DNA of 64,000 nucleotides from Bifidobacterium pseudocatenulatum DSM 20438 = JCM 1200 = LMG 10505 (GTDB lineage Bacteria > Actinomycetota > Actinomycetes > Actinomycetales > Bifidobacteriaceae), in contig NZ_AP012330.1 of assembly GCF_001025215.1 (NCBI RefSeq), positions 868,001 through 932,000 of the forward strand, in the 5' to 3' direction. Each line of letters opens with the position of its first letter. Position 1 is the first letter of the stretch. A program made the translations under genes and the position numbers. Below are positions 7,949 through 16,378 of the stretch, in pieces. The notes under the pieces were generated by a model. The model saw only the letters and a program-made list of their open reading frames with translations. It was not told the DNA's origin and ran no database searches.

Positions 7949-9520
7949 ATGAGGCATATGACTGAAACTGTTTCATCCGTACTTGGCACGCCTGAAGAGT
8001 GGACGAATCCGCTGCGCGATCCGCGCGATCTTCGACTTCCACGTATTGCAGGCCCGTGCAGTATTGTGATTTTCGGCGTGACCGGCGATCTGTCACGCAA
8101 GAAGCTGCTTCCCGCCATTTATGATCTGGCTAATCGTGGCCTATTGCCGCCAAGCTTCGGTTTGACGGGTTTTGCACGTCGTGATTGGACCGAGGATCAT
8201 TTCAAGGATTTCGTGAAGGAGAACGTGCAGGCGCACTGCCGCACGCCATTCAAGGAGGCGACCTGGAAGCAGCTCGCCGACGGTATTCGTTTTGTGCAGG
8301 GCACGTTCGATGATCCGAAGGCGTTCGAACGATTGTCGAACACTGTTGCCGAGCTTGACCGTGATCGTGGCACGCGAGGTAACCATGCGTTCTACATGTC
8401 GGTGCCGCCGCGCGCGTTCCCGCAGGTTTCCCGACAGTTGGCGGATTGCGGTCTGGCGAAGTCCGACAAGGGCGCTTGGCGTCGTGTGATCATCGAGAAA
8501 CCGTTCGGGCATGATCTGGCCAGCGCTAAGGAGCTGGATCGTGTGGTTTCCGAGGTGTTCGACCCATCGAGTGTGTTCCGTATCGATCATTATCTCGGTA
8601 AGGAGACGGTGCAGAATATTCTGGCGCTTCGTTTCGCGAACGCCATGTATGAGCCGATTTGGAACAATAATTACGTCGACCATGTGCAGATTACCCACGC
8701 CGAGGATATCGGCGTGGCCGGTCGTGCCGGATACTATGACGGCATCGGTGCCGCACGCGACATCATCCAGAACCACCTGCTGCAGCTCATGGCATTGACG
8801 GCCATGGAGGAGCCGGTCTCCTTCTCCGCCGCTGATCTGACGGCTGAAAAGACGAAGGTGCTGTCCGCAGTGCGCTTGCCGAAGGATCTGGCGGCGCATA
8901 CGGCCCGCGGACAGTATGCCGCCGGATGGCAGGGTTCTCATGAGGTTGTCGGCTATTTGGATGAGAAGGGCATTAATCCGGCTTCAACCACAGAGACTTA
9001 CGCAGCGATCCGACTGGATGTCGATACGCGCCGTTGGGCCGGCGTGCCGTTCTACCTGCGTACGGGCAAACGTTTGGGCAAGCGTGTCACGGAGATTGCC
9101 GTGGTGTTCAAGCGTGCCCCGCATCTGCCGTTCGAGTCGACCGCAACGAAGGAGCTCGGCAAGAATGCGATCGTGATCCGCGTGCAGCCCGATGAGGGTG
9201 TGACCATGCGGTTCGGCGCGAAGGTGCCGGGTGGCACGTCGATGGAGGTCCGTGACGTGTCGATGGACTTCGGTTACGGCCGTTCGTTCACCGAATCGTC
9301 TCCGGAAGCCTATGAACGTCTGATTCTTGACGTATTGCTGGGCGATCCGCCACTGTTCCCAACCACACGCGAAGTGGAATTGAGCTGGCAGATCCTCGAT
9401 CCGATCGAAGAGTTCTGGTCCACGCTTGGCCAGCCGCAGCCGTATCGTTCCGGAACGTGGGGCCCTCAGGAAGCCGTTGAAATGCTGGCCCGCGATGGAC
9501 ACCGTTGGAGGATGCCGTGA
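7949..9520 (+). CDS. zwf: Glucose-6-phosphate 1-dehydrogenase
   Basis: Zwf oxidises glucose-6-phosphate to 6-phosphogluconolactone with NADP+, the entry step of the oxidative pentose phosphate pathway. The 523-residue protein shows the nucleotide-binding motif FGVTGDLSRKK and the catalytic motif RIDHYLGKE at residues about 211-219, with His as general base. An alternative start is ATG at 7958, preceded by GAGG three bases away; the first residues after it, MTETVSSV, look like the usual N-terminus. Its stop overlaps the start of opcA, and pgl follows. Confidence 0.97.
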   Translation: MRHMTETVSSVLGTPEEWTNPLRDPRDLRLPRIAGPCSIVIFGVTGDLSRKKLLPAIYDLANRGLLPPSFGLTGFARRDWTEDHFKDFVKENVQAHCRTPFKEATWKQLADGIRFVQGTFDDPKAFERLSNTVAELDRDRGTRGNHAFYMSVPPRAFPQVSRQLADCGLAKSDKGAWRRVIIEKPFGHDLASAKELDRVVSEVFDPSSVFRIDHYLGKETVQNILALRFANAMYEPIWNNNYVDHVQITHAEDIGVAGRAGYYDGIGAARDIIQNHLLQLMALTAMEEPVSFSAADLTAEKTKVLSAVRLPKDLAAHTARGQYAAGWQGSHEVVGYLDEKGINPASTTETYAAIRLDVDTRRWAGVPFYLRTGKRLGKRVTEIAVVFKRAPHLPFESTATKELGKNAIVIRVQPDEGVTMRFGAKVPGGTSMEVRDVSMDFGYGRSFTESSPEAYERLILDVLLGDPPLFPTTREVELSWQILDPIEEFWSTLGQPQPYRSGTWGPQEAVEMLARDGHRWRMP

Positions 9521-10473
9521 TCATTACCATGAAGAACACCGAAACCCGTGAGATTTCGGCGAAAATCGATGAATTGCACGAGGAGCGTGGCGAAGCGGCT
9601 CTGGGTCGCGTGCTCACACTGCTGATCTCCACGAATGAGACGTCGCTGGAGCATGATCTCGCCGTGGCGAACAACGCCAGCCGTGAGCATCCCTGCCGTG
9701 TGATCGCAATCGCGCCGAATTCACGTAGGGTGGATGCCGCTGCCGATGATGGCAAGCCGCACACCTTTCTCGACGCGGAAGTGCGATTCGGTTCCGACGC
9801 TGGCGCGGGCGAAATCATCGTGTTGCGTCCGATTGGTGGGCTGGTTCACCACCCTGATACATTGGTGATTCCGCTATTGGTGCCGGACGCTCCGGTGGTG
9901 GCTTGGTGGCCGAACGAAGCTCCGGCGAATCTGTCAAACGATTTGCTGGGTTCCATGGCGCGCAGCCGTATCACCGATGCCATGCATTCCTCGAATCCGA
10001 TGCGGACCATGGATGATCTGCGCCGCAACTGGTCGTCGAAGAATGTGGACATGTCGTGGACTCGCTTGACTGTTTGGCGCGCAATGCTCGCTTCGATGCT
10101 TGACCAGCCGCCGCATCTTCCAGTAAGCGGCGTGCGTGTGACCGGACCAAAGAACTTCCTGCCGTTGAATCTGCTGGCCGCATGGCTTCGTCTTCGTCTG
10201 AACGTGCCTGTTGTGGTGGAAGACGATCCGAATGCAACCGCCGTGACCGGCGTGTATCTGACCCGTTCCGATGGCGTGCTGAGTTTGGAACGCCCATCCA
10301 CCGACGATGGCATCGCCGTATTGAACGTTCCAGGGCAGTCCCCGCAAACCATGAGCGTTCCCGCACGAACCATCGAGGAATGCTTGAGTGAGGAATTGGG
10401 TCGACTCTATCCGGACGAGATCTATGCGGAAGTCGTGACTCAAGGCTGGGATCTTATCAATTCGAAGCACTGA
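9517..10473 (+). CDS. opcA: Glucose-6-phosphate dehydrogenase assembly protein OpcA
   Basis: OpcA is an allosteric/assembly partner of Zwf found in cyanobacteria and actinobacteria. The 318-residue product has the family features of an N-terminal helical part, VLTLLIST, and the central PVVAWWPNEAP segment. I chose GTG at 9517 because a perfect GGAGG (9507-9511) lies 5 bases before it and the start overlaps the zwf stop as GTGA, which implies translational coupling. A longer in-frame reading from 9505 would place this ribosome binding site inside the gene. pgl follows within 45 bases. Confidence 0.93.
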   Translation: MIITMKNTETREISAKIDELHEERGEAALGRVLTLLISTNETSLEHDLAVANNASREHPCRVIAIAPNSRRVDAAADDGKPHTFLDAEVRFGSDAGAGEIIVLRPIGGLVHHPDTLVIPLLVPDAPVVAWWPNEAPANLSNDLLGSMARSRITDAMHSSNPMRTMDDLRRNWSSKNVDMSWTRLTVWRAMLASMLDQPPHLPVSGVRVTGPKNFLPLNLLAAWLRLRLNVPVVVEDDPNATAVTGVYLTRSDGVLSLERPSTDDGIAVLNVPGQSPQTMSVPARTIEECLSEELGRLYPDEIYAEVVTQGWDLINSKH

Positions 10474-10516
10474 ATCGATTCTCCGAAACAATAAAGGAAC
10501 AATGCAGGAAAAGCAT

Positions 10517-11308
10517 ATGGCAGAACGCACCACCGTTGTATATCCCAATCCTCAGATTCTGGCTGAAGCCGTGGCCGCACGTACGCTGTTGACCATCACC
10601 GATCTTCTGTCGGAACCGAATCGCACTCGCGTTGACATTGCCGTGACCGGTGGAACCGACGGCAATCGAGTGTTCGACGCCATGAACGCGAGCCCATTGA
10701 ACGATGCCGTGGACTGGAGCCGCGTGCACGTATGGTGGGGCGACGAACGATTCGTGGCCGCCGATGACGATGATCGCAACGCCAAGCAGGCGCGTGAGGC
10801 ATGGTATGGCAAACTGGTTGCCGACGGCCGTATGCCGGCAGGCAACATTCATGCGATGCCGTCCGATGAGCGTAACTTGGAAAGCGTCGCGGCAGCCTCA
10901 CCCGAACAGACTGATGCGGTGCTGGCTGAAGCCGCCGCGCAATACCAGCGTGAACTCATTGAACAGTTGGGTGAGAATCCAGCTTTGGACATCGCCATGT
11001 TCGGTATGGGACCGGACGCGCATTTCGCATCCCTGTTCCCCGACCATGGCGAGTCGGAGATCGACGATCCGCATGTGCTTGTCGCCGGTGTGCGCGATTC
11101 ACCGAAGCCGCCGCCACTGCGCCTGACGCTGACCGTGCCGATGATCGCACGATCGAAGCACACGTGGGTGTTCACATCTGAAGTACGCAAGGCGGATGCG
11201 GTTGCTGCAGCATTCGCGCAACGCAACAATCCGCATGCGCCAAGCTCTTATGCCGATGGTGAGGAACTGCTGTGGCTTATCGACAAAGGTGCCGCCTCCA
11301 GATTGTGA
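10517..11308 (+). CDS. pgl: 6-phosphogluconolactonase
   Basis: Pgl hydrolyses 6-phosphogluconolactone to 6-phosphogluconate. The 263-residue protein carries VAVTGG-type phosphate loop residues (IAVTGGTDGNRVF), the hallmark WWGDERFV and FGMGPDAHFASLFP. The latter corresponds to the GxGxDGHTASLFP signature, with Asp-Ala-His here. The ATG at 10517 has AGGAA six bases upstream; an ATG at 10502 (five extra residues) is also possible. It ends the zwf-opcA-pgl operon, so with gnd upstream the whole NADPH-producing route is encoded within 7.4 kb. Confidence 0.94.
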   Translation: MAERTTVVYPNPQILAEAVAARTLLTITDLLSEPNRTRVDIAVTGGTDGNRVFDAMNASPLNDAVDWSRVHVWWGDERFVAADDDDRNAKQAREAWYGKLVADGRMPAGNIHAMPSDERNLESVAAASPEQTDAVLAEAAAQYQRELIEQLGENPALDIAMFGMGPDAHFASLFPDHGESEIDDPHVLVAGVRDSPKPPPLRLTLTVPMIARSKHTWVFTSEVRKADAVAAAFAQRNNPHAPSSYADGEELLWLIDKGAASRL

Positions 11309-11449
11309 TGCAAGAACCGGGACTATGGAATCCCGATAGCCGGGTTCCGTTGGTTCCGTGACGGGCACGTCACCTAAGTCTCTGCCTGTCATGGATTACT
11401 CCCATGGCTAAACATCAAGGCTGAATCGTTTGGATGAGTGAGCGCGCAA

Positions 11450-11470
11450 CGCCATGCGTGTAGTATGGCG
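11450..11470. promoter_or_regulatory. Inverted repeat upstream of the MFS exporter
   Basis: CGCCAT (11450-11455) and ATGGCG (11465-11470) form an inverted repeat with a 9-base spacer, 52 bases before the exporter start. TAGTAT (11461-11466) overlaps it and could be a -10 element. It has the shape of a dimeric repressor site. No regulator gene is adjacent. Confidence 0.3.
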
Positions 11471-11521
11471 GCAGTCAAACATGACAGACCCTGCATTATG
11501 ACTATGAGAGGAAACGGCATC

Positions 11522-13252
11522 ATGGAACAGCCATCTAAGTTCCAACATCAGCTTCAGCCCGATATGCCATCGTCTTCCACGATGTCCACGTCACCTCATC
11601 CGGAACAAACTCCGCCATGGGGCGCGCTATGGGTGTTGGCTTTGGGACTGGCCATGATTGTGCTGGACAGCTCAATCGTCAACGTCTCCATCCCCACCAT
11701 TATCGACGATATCGGCATCGACCTGACCGACGCCCAGTGGGTCACATCACTGTACAACATCGTACTCGCCGCGCTGCTGCTTCCCTTCGGCAAGCTTGGT
11801 GACGCCAAAGGACGCAAACTGGTATTCCCAATTGGAACTGTGATTTTCGTGGCAAGTTCATTGCTCGCCGCCACATCGCAGGACGCTGGCATGCTGCTCA
11901 CCGCTCGCGCGTTGCAGGGCATCGGTGGCGCGATGATCATGCCGAACACCCTGTCCACGGTGTCCGCCACGTTCCGTGGCAAGTATCGCGCTGCGGCTTT
12001 CGGAGTCTGGGGCGCGGTAATGAGTTCAGCCGCCGCTCTCGGACCGTTGCTCGGCGGCGTGCTTACCGAGACCTTGGGGTGGCGATGGATTTTCCTGGTG
12101 AACCTTCCGCTAGGCATCATCATTTTTGTGGCAACCATTCCTTTGGTGCCAAAGACCGGTGGCCATACCTCGAACATCACTTCCTCAACCGCTTCTTCTA
12201 CCATTCGATTCCAAAGCATTGATGTGGACATTCCAGGCGTGGTGCTGTCCGCACTGACTTCTGCCCTGCTCGTATTCGGACTTATCGAAGGCGAGACCTA
12301 CGGCTGGTGGAAGCAGACTTCCACTCAGTTGAAGATGGGTGGTCTGACATGGAACCACGGCTGGCTGTCGCCGGTGCCGATTTGTCTGGTCGCCGGTATG
12401 CTCCTGCTGGTCGTCTTCATAACCGTAGAACTTGCACGAGGCAAAGCCGGGCGACCGGTGATGCTGGACATGACCCTGTTCCGCATCAAGACATTCTCGT
12501 GGGGCAATCTGTCGGCTGCGGCCATCGCCGCCGGCGAGTTCGCGCTGGTGTTCGCGCTTCCGCTGTATCTCATCAACGCGCGCGGACTCGACACGCTACA
12601 GGCCGGTGCGATGCTGGCCGTGATGGGATTGGGCTCTATTATCGCCGGTAGTCAGGCACATATGCTGGCCTCCAAATTCACTCCGGTCGACGTGGTCCAA
12701 CTTGGCTTGGTGATTGAGATCATCGCGGTAGCCGTGATTGCAGTCCTCATGCCGGTGGAATTCGCAGTGTGGTGGCAGCTTCTTCCTTTGACCGCCTACG
12801 GCTGCGGCTTAGGGCTCGCTTCCGCGCAGCTGACCAGCGTGGTGCTGTCCGAAGTGCCGATTCCCCAGTCCGGTGAAGGATCGGCCACCCAGTCCACCGT
12901 CCGTCAGCTTGGCACCGCCATGGGCTCGGCCATCTCAGGCGCGGCATTGACCATGGCCATCAATGGGACGTTGCCGGCACGACTTGAATCCCTTGGACTG
13001 CCCGCTAAAGTCGGCGATGGACTGGCCAAGGCGGTCAGCAGCTCGGCTGGCGGTGTAATTGGCTCGTTCCGCAGCGGAGATGGATCGGCGGCCCAATTCG
13101 GTGACGAAGCGCCGAAAATCGCCGATGCGATGACTTCCGGGTTCATTGAGGGCAACCGTTGGACACTTTTGGTGGCAGGCTGCATGCTGCTCATCGGTTT
13201 GCTGGCTTCGGTCGCTGTGCGACGCGCGGCATCAACGCATAGCACACACTGA
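11522..13252 (+). CDS. MFS transporter, DHA2 (EmrB/QacA) family drug exporter
   Basis: The 576-residue protein has about 14 hydrophobic segments, the number typical of DHA2 proton-driven multidrug exporters. Signatures are LDSSIVNVSIPTI in the first helix (motif D1 type), GKLGDAKGRK in loop 2-3 (motif A) and a helix-5 motif with GPLLGGVL. The ATG at 11522 has GAGAGGA eight bases upstream; a longer GTG reading from 11438 has no family match. There is a Ser-rich cytoplasmic insert near residues 195-210. It is monocistronic. The substrate cannot be inferred. Confidence 0.9.
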   Translation: MEQPSKFQHQLQPDMPSSSTMSTSPHPEQTPPWGALWVLALGLAMIVLDSSIVNVSIPTIIDDIGIDLTDAQWVTSLYNIVLAALLLPFGKLGDAKGRKLVFPIGTVIFVASSLLAATSQDAGMLLTARALQGIGGAMIMPNTLSTVSATFRGKYRAAAFGVWGAVMSSAAALGPLLGGVLTETLGWRWIFLVNLPLGIIIFVATIPLVPKTGGHTSNITSSTASSTIRFQSIDVDIPGVVLSALTSALLVFGLIEGETYGWWKQTSTQLKMGGLTWNHGWLSPVPICLVAGMLLLVVFITVELARGKAGRPVMLDMTLFRIKTFSWGNLSAAAIAAGEFALVFALPLYLINARGLDTLQAGAMLAVMGLGSIIAGSQAHMLASKFTPVDVVQLGLVIEIIAVAVIAVLMPVEFAVWWQLLPLTAYGCGLGLASAQLTSVVLSEVPIPQSGEGSATQSTVRQLGTAMGSAISGAALTMAINGTLPARLESLGLPAKVGDGLAKAVSSSAGGVIGSFRSGDGSAAQFGDEAPKIADAMTSGFIEGNRWTLLVAGCMLLIGLLASVAVRRAASTHSTH

Positions 13253-13372
13253 CAAACATGAGGCAGGGACGATCTGCTGAATGGTTTTGGTGGGCCAGCA
13301 GCTCAACGGCGAAAAGTTCTACTGAAGCCGGCCGATACCAAGGCGAAACTGATCGCGCGGTAAGGTGGGGTT

Positions 13373-13843
13373 ATGAAAGTAGTAGTGCAACGAGTGAGCC
13401 AAGCCAGCGTTGACGTTGTCAACGAACTGGGCACCATCGACCCCACCTTCGAACCGCAGCAGATCGGATCCGGATTCATGCTGCTCGTAGGCGTAACCGA
13501 TGAGGATGGTGAGGAGCAGATTTCTTGGCTTGCCCACAAAATCCTCAACCTGCGGGTTTTCGAAGACGAGCAAGGCAAAATGAACCGTTCCATCAAAGAC
13601 ATCGGCGGTGAAATCCTGTCCATTTCACAGTTCACGTTGTTTGCCGACGTGAGGAAAGGCAACCGTCCAAGCTTCGTCAAAGCGGGCAAGCCGGAACATG
13701 CCAACATTACTTGGATCAAATTCAACGAAGCGCTGCGATCCGGCGGTGTGCCAGTACGCGAAGGCCGCTTCGGAGCGCACATGCGCGTTGGACTGATCAA
13801 CGACGGTCCGGTAACCATCGCCATTGATACCGACAATCTGTAA
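13373..13843 (+). CDS. dtd: D-aminoacyl-tRNA deacylase
   Basis: Dtd hydrolyses D-aminoacyl-tRNAs (and mischarged Gly-tRNA) to protect translation. The 156-residue protein begins MKVVVQRVSQASV and carries both family motifs: SQFTLFADVRKGNRPSF (SQxTL, residues about 84-100) and the C-terminal NDGPVTIAID (GP motif). A ribosome binding site (AAGGTGGGG) precedes the ATG. A strong hairpin separates it from the convergent DUF3737 gene. Confidence 0.96.
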   Translation: MKVVVQRVSQASVDVVNELGTIDPTFEPQQIGSGFMLLVGVTDEDGEEQISWLAHKILNLRVFEDEQGKMNRSIKDIGGEILSISQFTLFADVRKGNRPSFVKAGKPEHANITWIKFNEALRSGGVPVREGRFGAHMRVGLINDGPVTIAIDTDNL

Positions 13844-13879
13844 TCAATAGTAAAGCGACGATTGCTTGGTGATATAAAA

Positions 13880-13930
13880 AATATTTGAGGAGCTGTGATA
13901 TAATTTGCAGCTCCTCAAATATTGTTTTTT
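13880..13930. terminator. Bidirectional terminator between dtd and the DUF3737 gene
   Basis: A perfect 16-base stem (13880-13895 with 13908-13923) encloses a 12-base loop. TTTTTT follows on the + strand (13925-13930) and an A-run precedes it (13876-13881), so it can stop both converging genes. Confidence 0.92.
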
Positions 13931-13945
13931 GATTGACAATGATGT

Positions 13946-14797
13946 TTACCTGTTGTCGGTAATTATCGTCACCTTGTTCGGATCAATCTTCATTGGGTCA
14001 AGAGTCAATTCCTTGATGACATCCGCACGAATCGTGCCGGACGAAGGATTGAATACACTATCGATAGTGCTGTGAATATCGGCATCCACATTCGAATATT
14101 CGAAAGCAAGCGTCGTATTGATTAGACGGCAATTACGTAATACGAGATTATCCACATAGCACAAACCCTGCAGACTTTCGATCGTACAGTTCTCAAACGT
14201 GACATTACGGGAATTCCAAGCCAAATACTCGCCGGAAATGAATGAATCACGTACTGTCACATTCTCGCAATTCCAGAAGCAATCCTTGGAAATCAATCGA
14301 GAATTTGTGATTTCAATATTACGTGCGCCATCAAATGGATAATTGCCAACCAAACGCAGATTATAGGCTTTAATATCGGAACAATTCATCGCCAGATAAT
14401 CGCCACGAGCACTCACATTTTCCAGTGAAACGTTCGAACAAGCCCATAATGTTTCCTCGGCATTGACGAAATCAACATTCCTCAACGCAACATCATGGCA
14501 CCGGCGGAAATTCTTCGGCGCTTCAAACGTGCAATCCTCAACACGAATGGTATTCGTATACCACACGCCCGCGCGTGCCATCTCGAACCATGTGCAATCC
14601 TTTGCCAAAATATCCGAGCAATACCACAGCGGATACTTCCATTTGAACGAACTCGACTTAAGCTCAATATCATGCGCATGCTTCAACGGTGATTCGCCAT
14701 CATCGAAAATCGTGTCGATATATCGCTTGCCTGATGCTTGGAATTCGGCGCGTTCGCCGGTCAGTAACGCCTGACGAACCTCGTGCATGTCACTCAC
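13946..14797 (-). CDS. DUF3737 family protein
   Basis: The 283-residue protein matches the DUF3737 family, whose function is unknown. It is built of short repeats such as NVTVRDSFISGEY and NVTFENCTIESL, consistent with a right-handed beta-helix of pectate-lyase or pentapeptide type. I place the start at GTG 14797 because AAGGAG lies 8 bases upstream; a TTG reading from 14830 would begin before this site. The gene is visibly more AT-rich than its neighbours. No signal peptide is seen, so it is probably cytoplasmic. Confidence 0.82.
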   Translation of the reverse strand: MSDMHEVRQALLTGERAEFQASGKRYIDTIFDDGESPLKHAHDIELKSSSFKWKYPLWYCSDILAKDCTWFEMARAGVWYTNTIRVEDCTFEAPKNFRRCHDVALRNVDFVNAEETLWACSNVSLENVSARGDYLAMNCSDIKAYNLRLVGNYPFDGARNIEITNSRLISKDCFWNCENVTVRDSFISGEYLAWNSRNVTFENCTIESLQGLCYVDNLVLRNCRLINTTLAFEYSNVDADIHSTIDSVFNPSSGTIRADVIKELTLDPMKIDPNKVTIITDNR

Positions 14798-14829
14798 TGA
14801 TAACTCTCCTTGAAAACGTTCTGTTGCCA

Positions 14830-14858
14830 AGATAGAAAGTTCAAGTACTTGAAGTCAA
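14830..14858 (-). promoter_or_regulatory. Promoter of the DUF3737 gene with a palindrome in its spacer
   Basis: On the minus strand TTGACT (14858-14853) and CTATCT (14835-14830) are separated by 17 bases. The spacer contains the perfect 12-base palindrome TCAAGTACTTGA (14841-14852), directly next to the -35 element. The arrangement suggests a repressor operator. The regulator is not in the window. Confidence 0.55.
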
Positions 14859-15049
14859 ACGCATGCCCATGTTTCGCTGGCGGGCGAAGCGGATGAGCGA
14901 TGGAACGCGTTATAAGCAATGTCGATATGCGTGCGGGTGTTTGCGAAACATGACTGTCGGTACCATGAATTGAACGATTAGACAATTGGGTGGTTACAAG
15001 GCATTGTGGTCGCGAACGGGCTTGCCACGTATGGCAGGGAGGAATGCGG

Positions 15050-15847
15050 ATGAGCCAGCGGAATGGGGGAGTGAAGACGCGTGCGTTCAAAGCCGCGTTC
15101 CCCAAAGTGCTGCCGATTTGCATCAGCTTCTTCTTTCTGGCCATGTCGTACGGAGTGCTTATGGGAACCCGCGGGTTTTCGTTCCTGTGGCCGTTGTACA
15201 TGAGCGCGTTCATCTACACCGGTTCCATGGAATTCGTTACGGTGAATCTGCTGGTTTCCGCATTCAATCCGTTCGCCACGCTTATGTTGGCGCTGATGAT
15301 GGGAACAAGGCACCTGTTTTACGGACTGTCCATGCTGGGGCGTTTCAAGAACATGGGGGCGAAAAAACCGTATTTGATTTACGCCATGTGTGATGAGACG
15401 TTCGCGGTCAACAACAGCGCGCAAATACCGGCGGATGTTGACCGCGGCTGGTTCTATTTCTTCGTGTCGCTGCTGAATCAGGTTTCCTGGGTGGCTGGAG
15501 CGACGCTCGGAGGCATTGTCGGCTGGCGATTGACGTTCGACACCACCGGTTTGGATTTCGTGATGACCGCATTGTTTGTGGTTATTTTCGTGGATCAATG
15601 GTTGACAACGAAACGCAAAAGCCATATGGCGGCGTTGACGGGCACTGTGGTGCCGGTGATTTGCATGGCGCTGTTCGGTGCTGACAATTTCATGATCCCG
15701 TCGTTGATTGCCATGCTGGTGATGTTCATTATGTTGCGTCCGTATTTGGATGATTTGAAACCTGATAATGTTGGGAAACGTGATGATGCTGATGGTGCGG
15801 TCGAATCCGCTGCGGATCGTAACGAAGTAGGGGAGGCGCGGTCATGA
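15050..15847 (+). CDS. azlC: AzlC family branched-chain amino acid permease (large subunit)
   Basis: The 265-residue membrane protein has about seven hydrophobic helices and the AzlC/BrnF features [21 protein letters not shown] and [11 protein letters not shown]. With AzlD it forms an exporter of branched-chain amino acids or methionine. The ATG at 15050 follows GGGAGGA by 6 bases; the longer reading from 14990 is untranslated leader. The stop overlaps the azlD start by 4 bases, implying coupling. The C-terminus is charged. Confidence 0.92.
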   Translation: MSQRNGGVKTRAFKAAFPKVLPICISFFFLAMSYGVLMGTRGFSFLWPLYMSAFIYTGSMEFVTVNLLVSAFNPFATLMLALMMGTRHLFYGLSMLGRFKNMGAKKPYLIYAMCDETFAVNNSAQIPADVDRGWFYFFVSLLNQVSWVAGATLGGIVGWRLTFDTTGLDFVMTALFVVIFVDQWLTTKRKSHMAALTGTVVPVICMALFGADNFMIPSLIAMLVMFIMLRPYLDDLKPDNVGKRDDADGAVESAADRNEVGEARS

Positions 15848-16179
15848 TCATGACCACATGGCAGGGCGTCGTCACTGTACTGATGGCGGTGCTTGGCACC
15901 ATCATCACCCGTTTTCTGCCGTTCGTGCTCTTTCCCGAGTCAAAGAAACCGCCGCACATCATCGACTATCTTGGCAACGTGCTTCCGTATGCTATGACCG
16001 GACTGCTGGTGGTGTATTCGCTGAAAAACGTCAATCCTTTTGCTGGAAGCCACGGCATTCCCGAAGCGATCGCCATCGCCGCGATCGTCGTGCTGCACGT
16101 ATGGAAACGCAACATGCTGCTCTCGATCGCCGGCGGCACCGTCGTGTATATGGCATTACTTCAGCTTGTTTTTGCATGA
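15844..16179 (+). CDS. azlD: AzlD family branched-chain amino acid transport protein (small subunit)
   Basis: The 111-residue protein has about four hydrophobic helices and the AzlD motif [10 protein letters not shown] near the N-terminus. It is the small partner of AzlC (the BrnFE pair in Corynebacterium). The start ATG overlaps the azlC stop (ATGA), so the two subunits are made together. No terminator is evident before the next gene, which starts 200 bases on. Confidence 0.92.
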   Translation: MIMTTWQGVVTVLMAVLGTIITRFLPFVLFPESKKPPHIIDYLGNVLPYAMTGLLVVYSLKNVNPFAGSHGIPEAIAIAAIVVLHVWKRNMLLSIAGGTVVYMALLQLVFA

Positions 16180-16378
16180 TTGTCTGTTTTGTAGGATTGC
16201 CCAAATCTGAAGTGAGTTTTATAGGGATTTTCCACAGTTGTTATTGCTGATATCCCATATCGTGAGAAGAAATGCGTTGATGCGATTGACGCGCCTACTC
16301 TTTTTCTTTAGCCAATAAGGAGCTGTGTTGAGCGGCTCTGGCTGTATAGAAGAGTTATATCTAACGAGAGAGAACAAT

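Noticed and set aside
11326..11373. Small hairpins after pgl (including GTGACG-GGCA-CGTCAC at 11358-11373)
   Set aside because: Short stems without a T-run; not enough to call a terminator or regulatory element.
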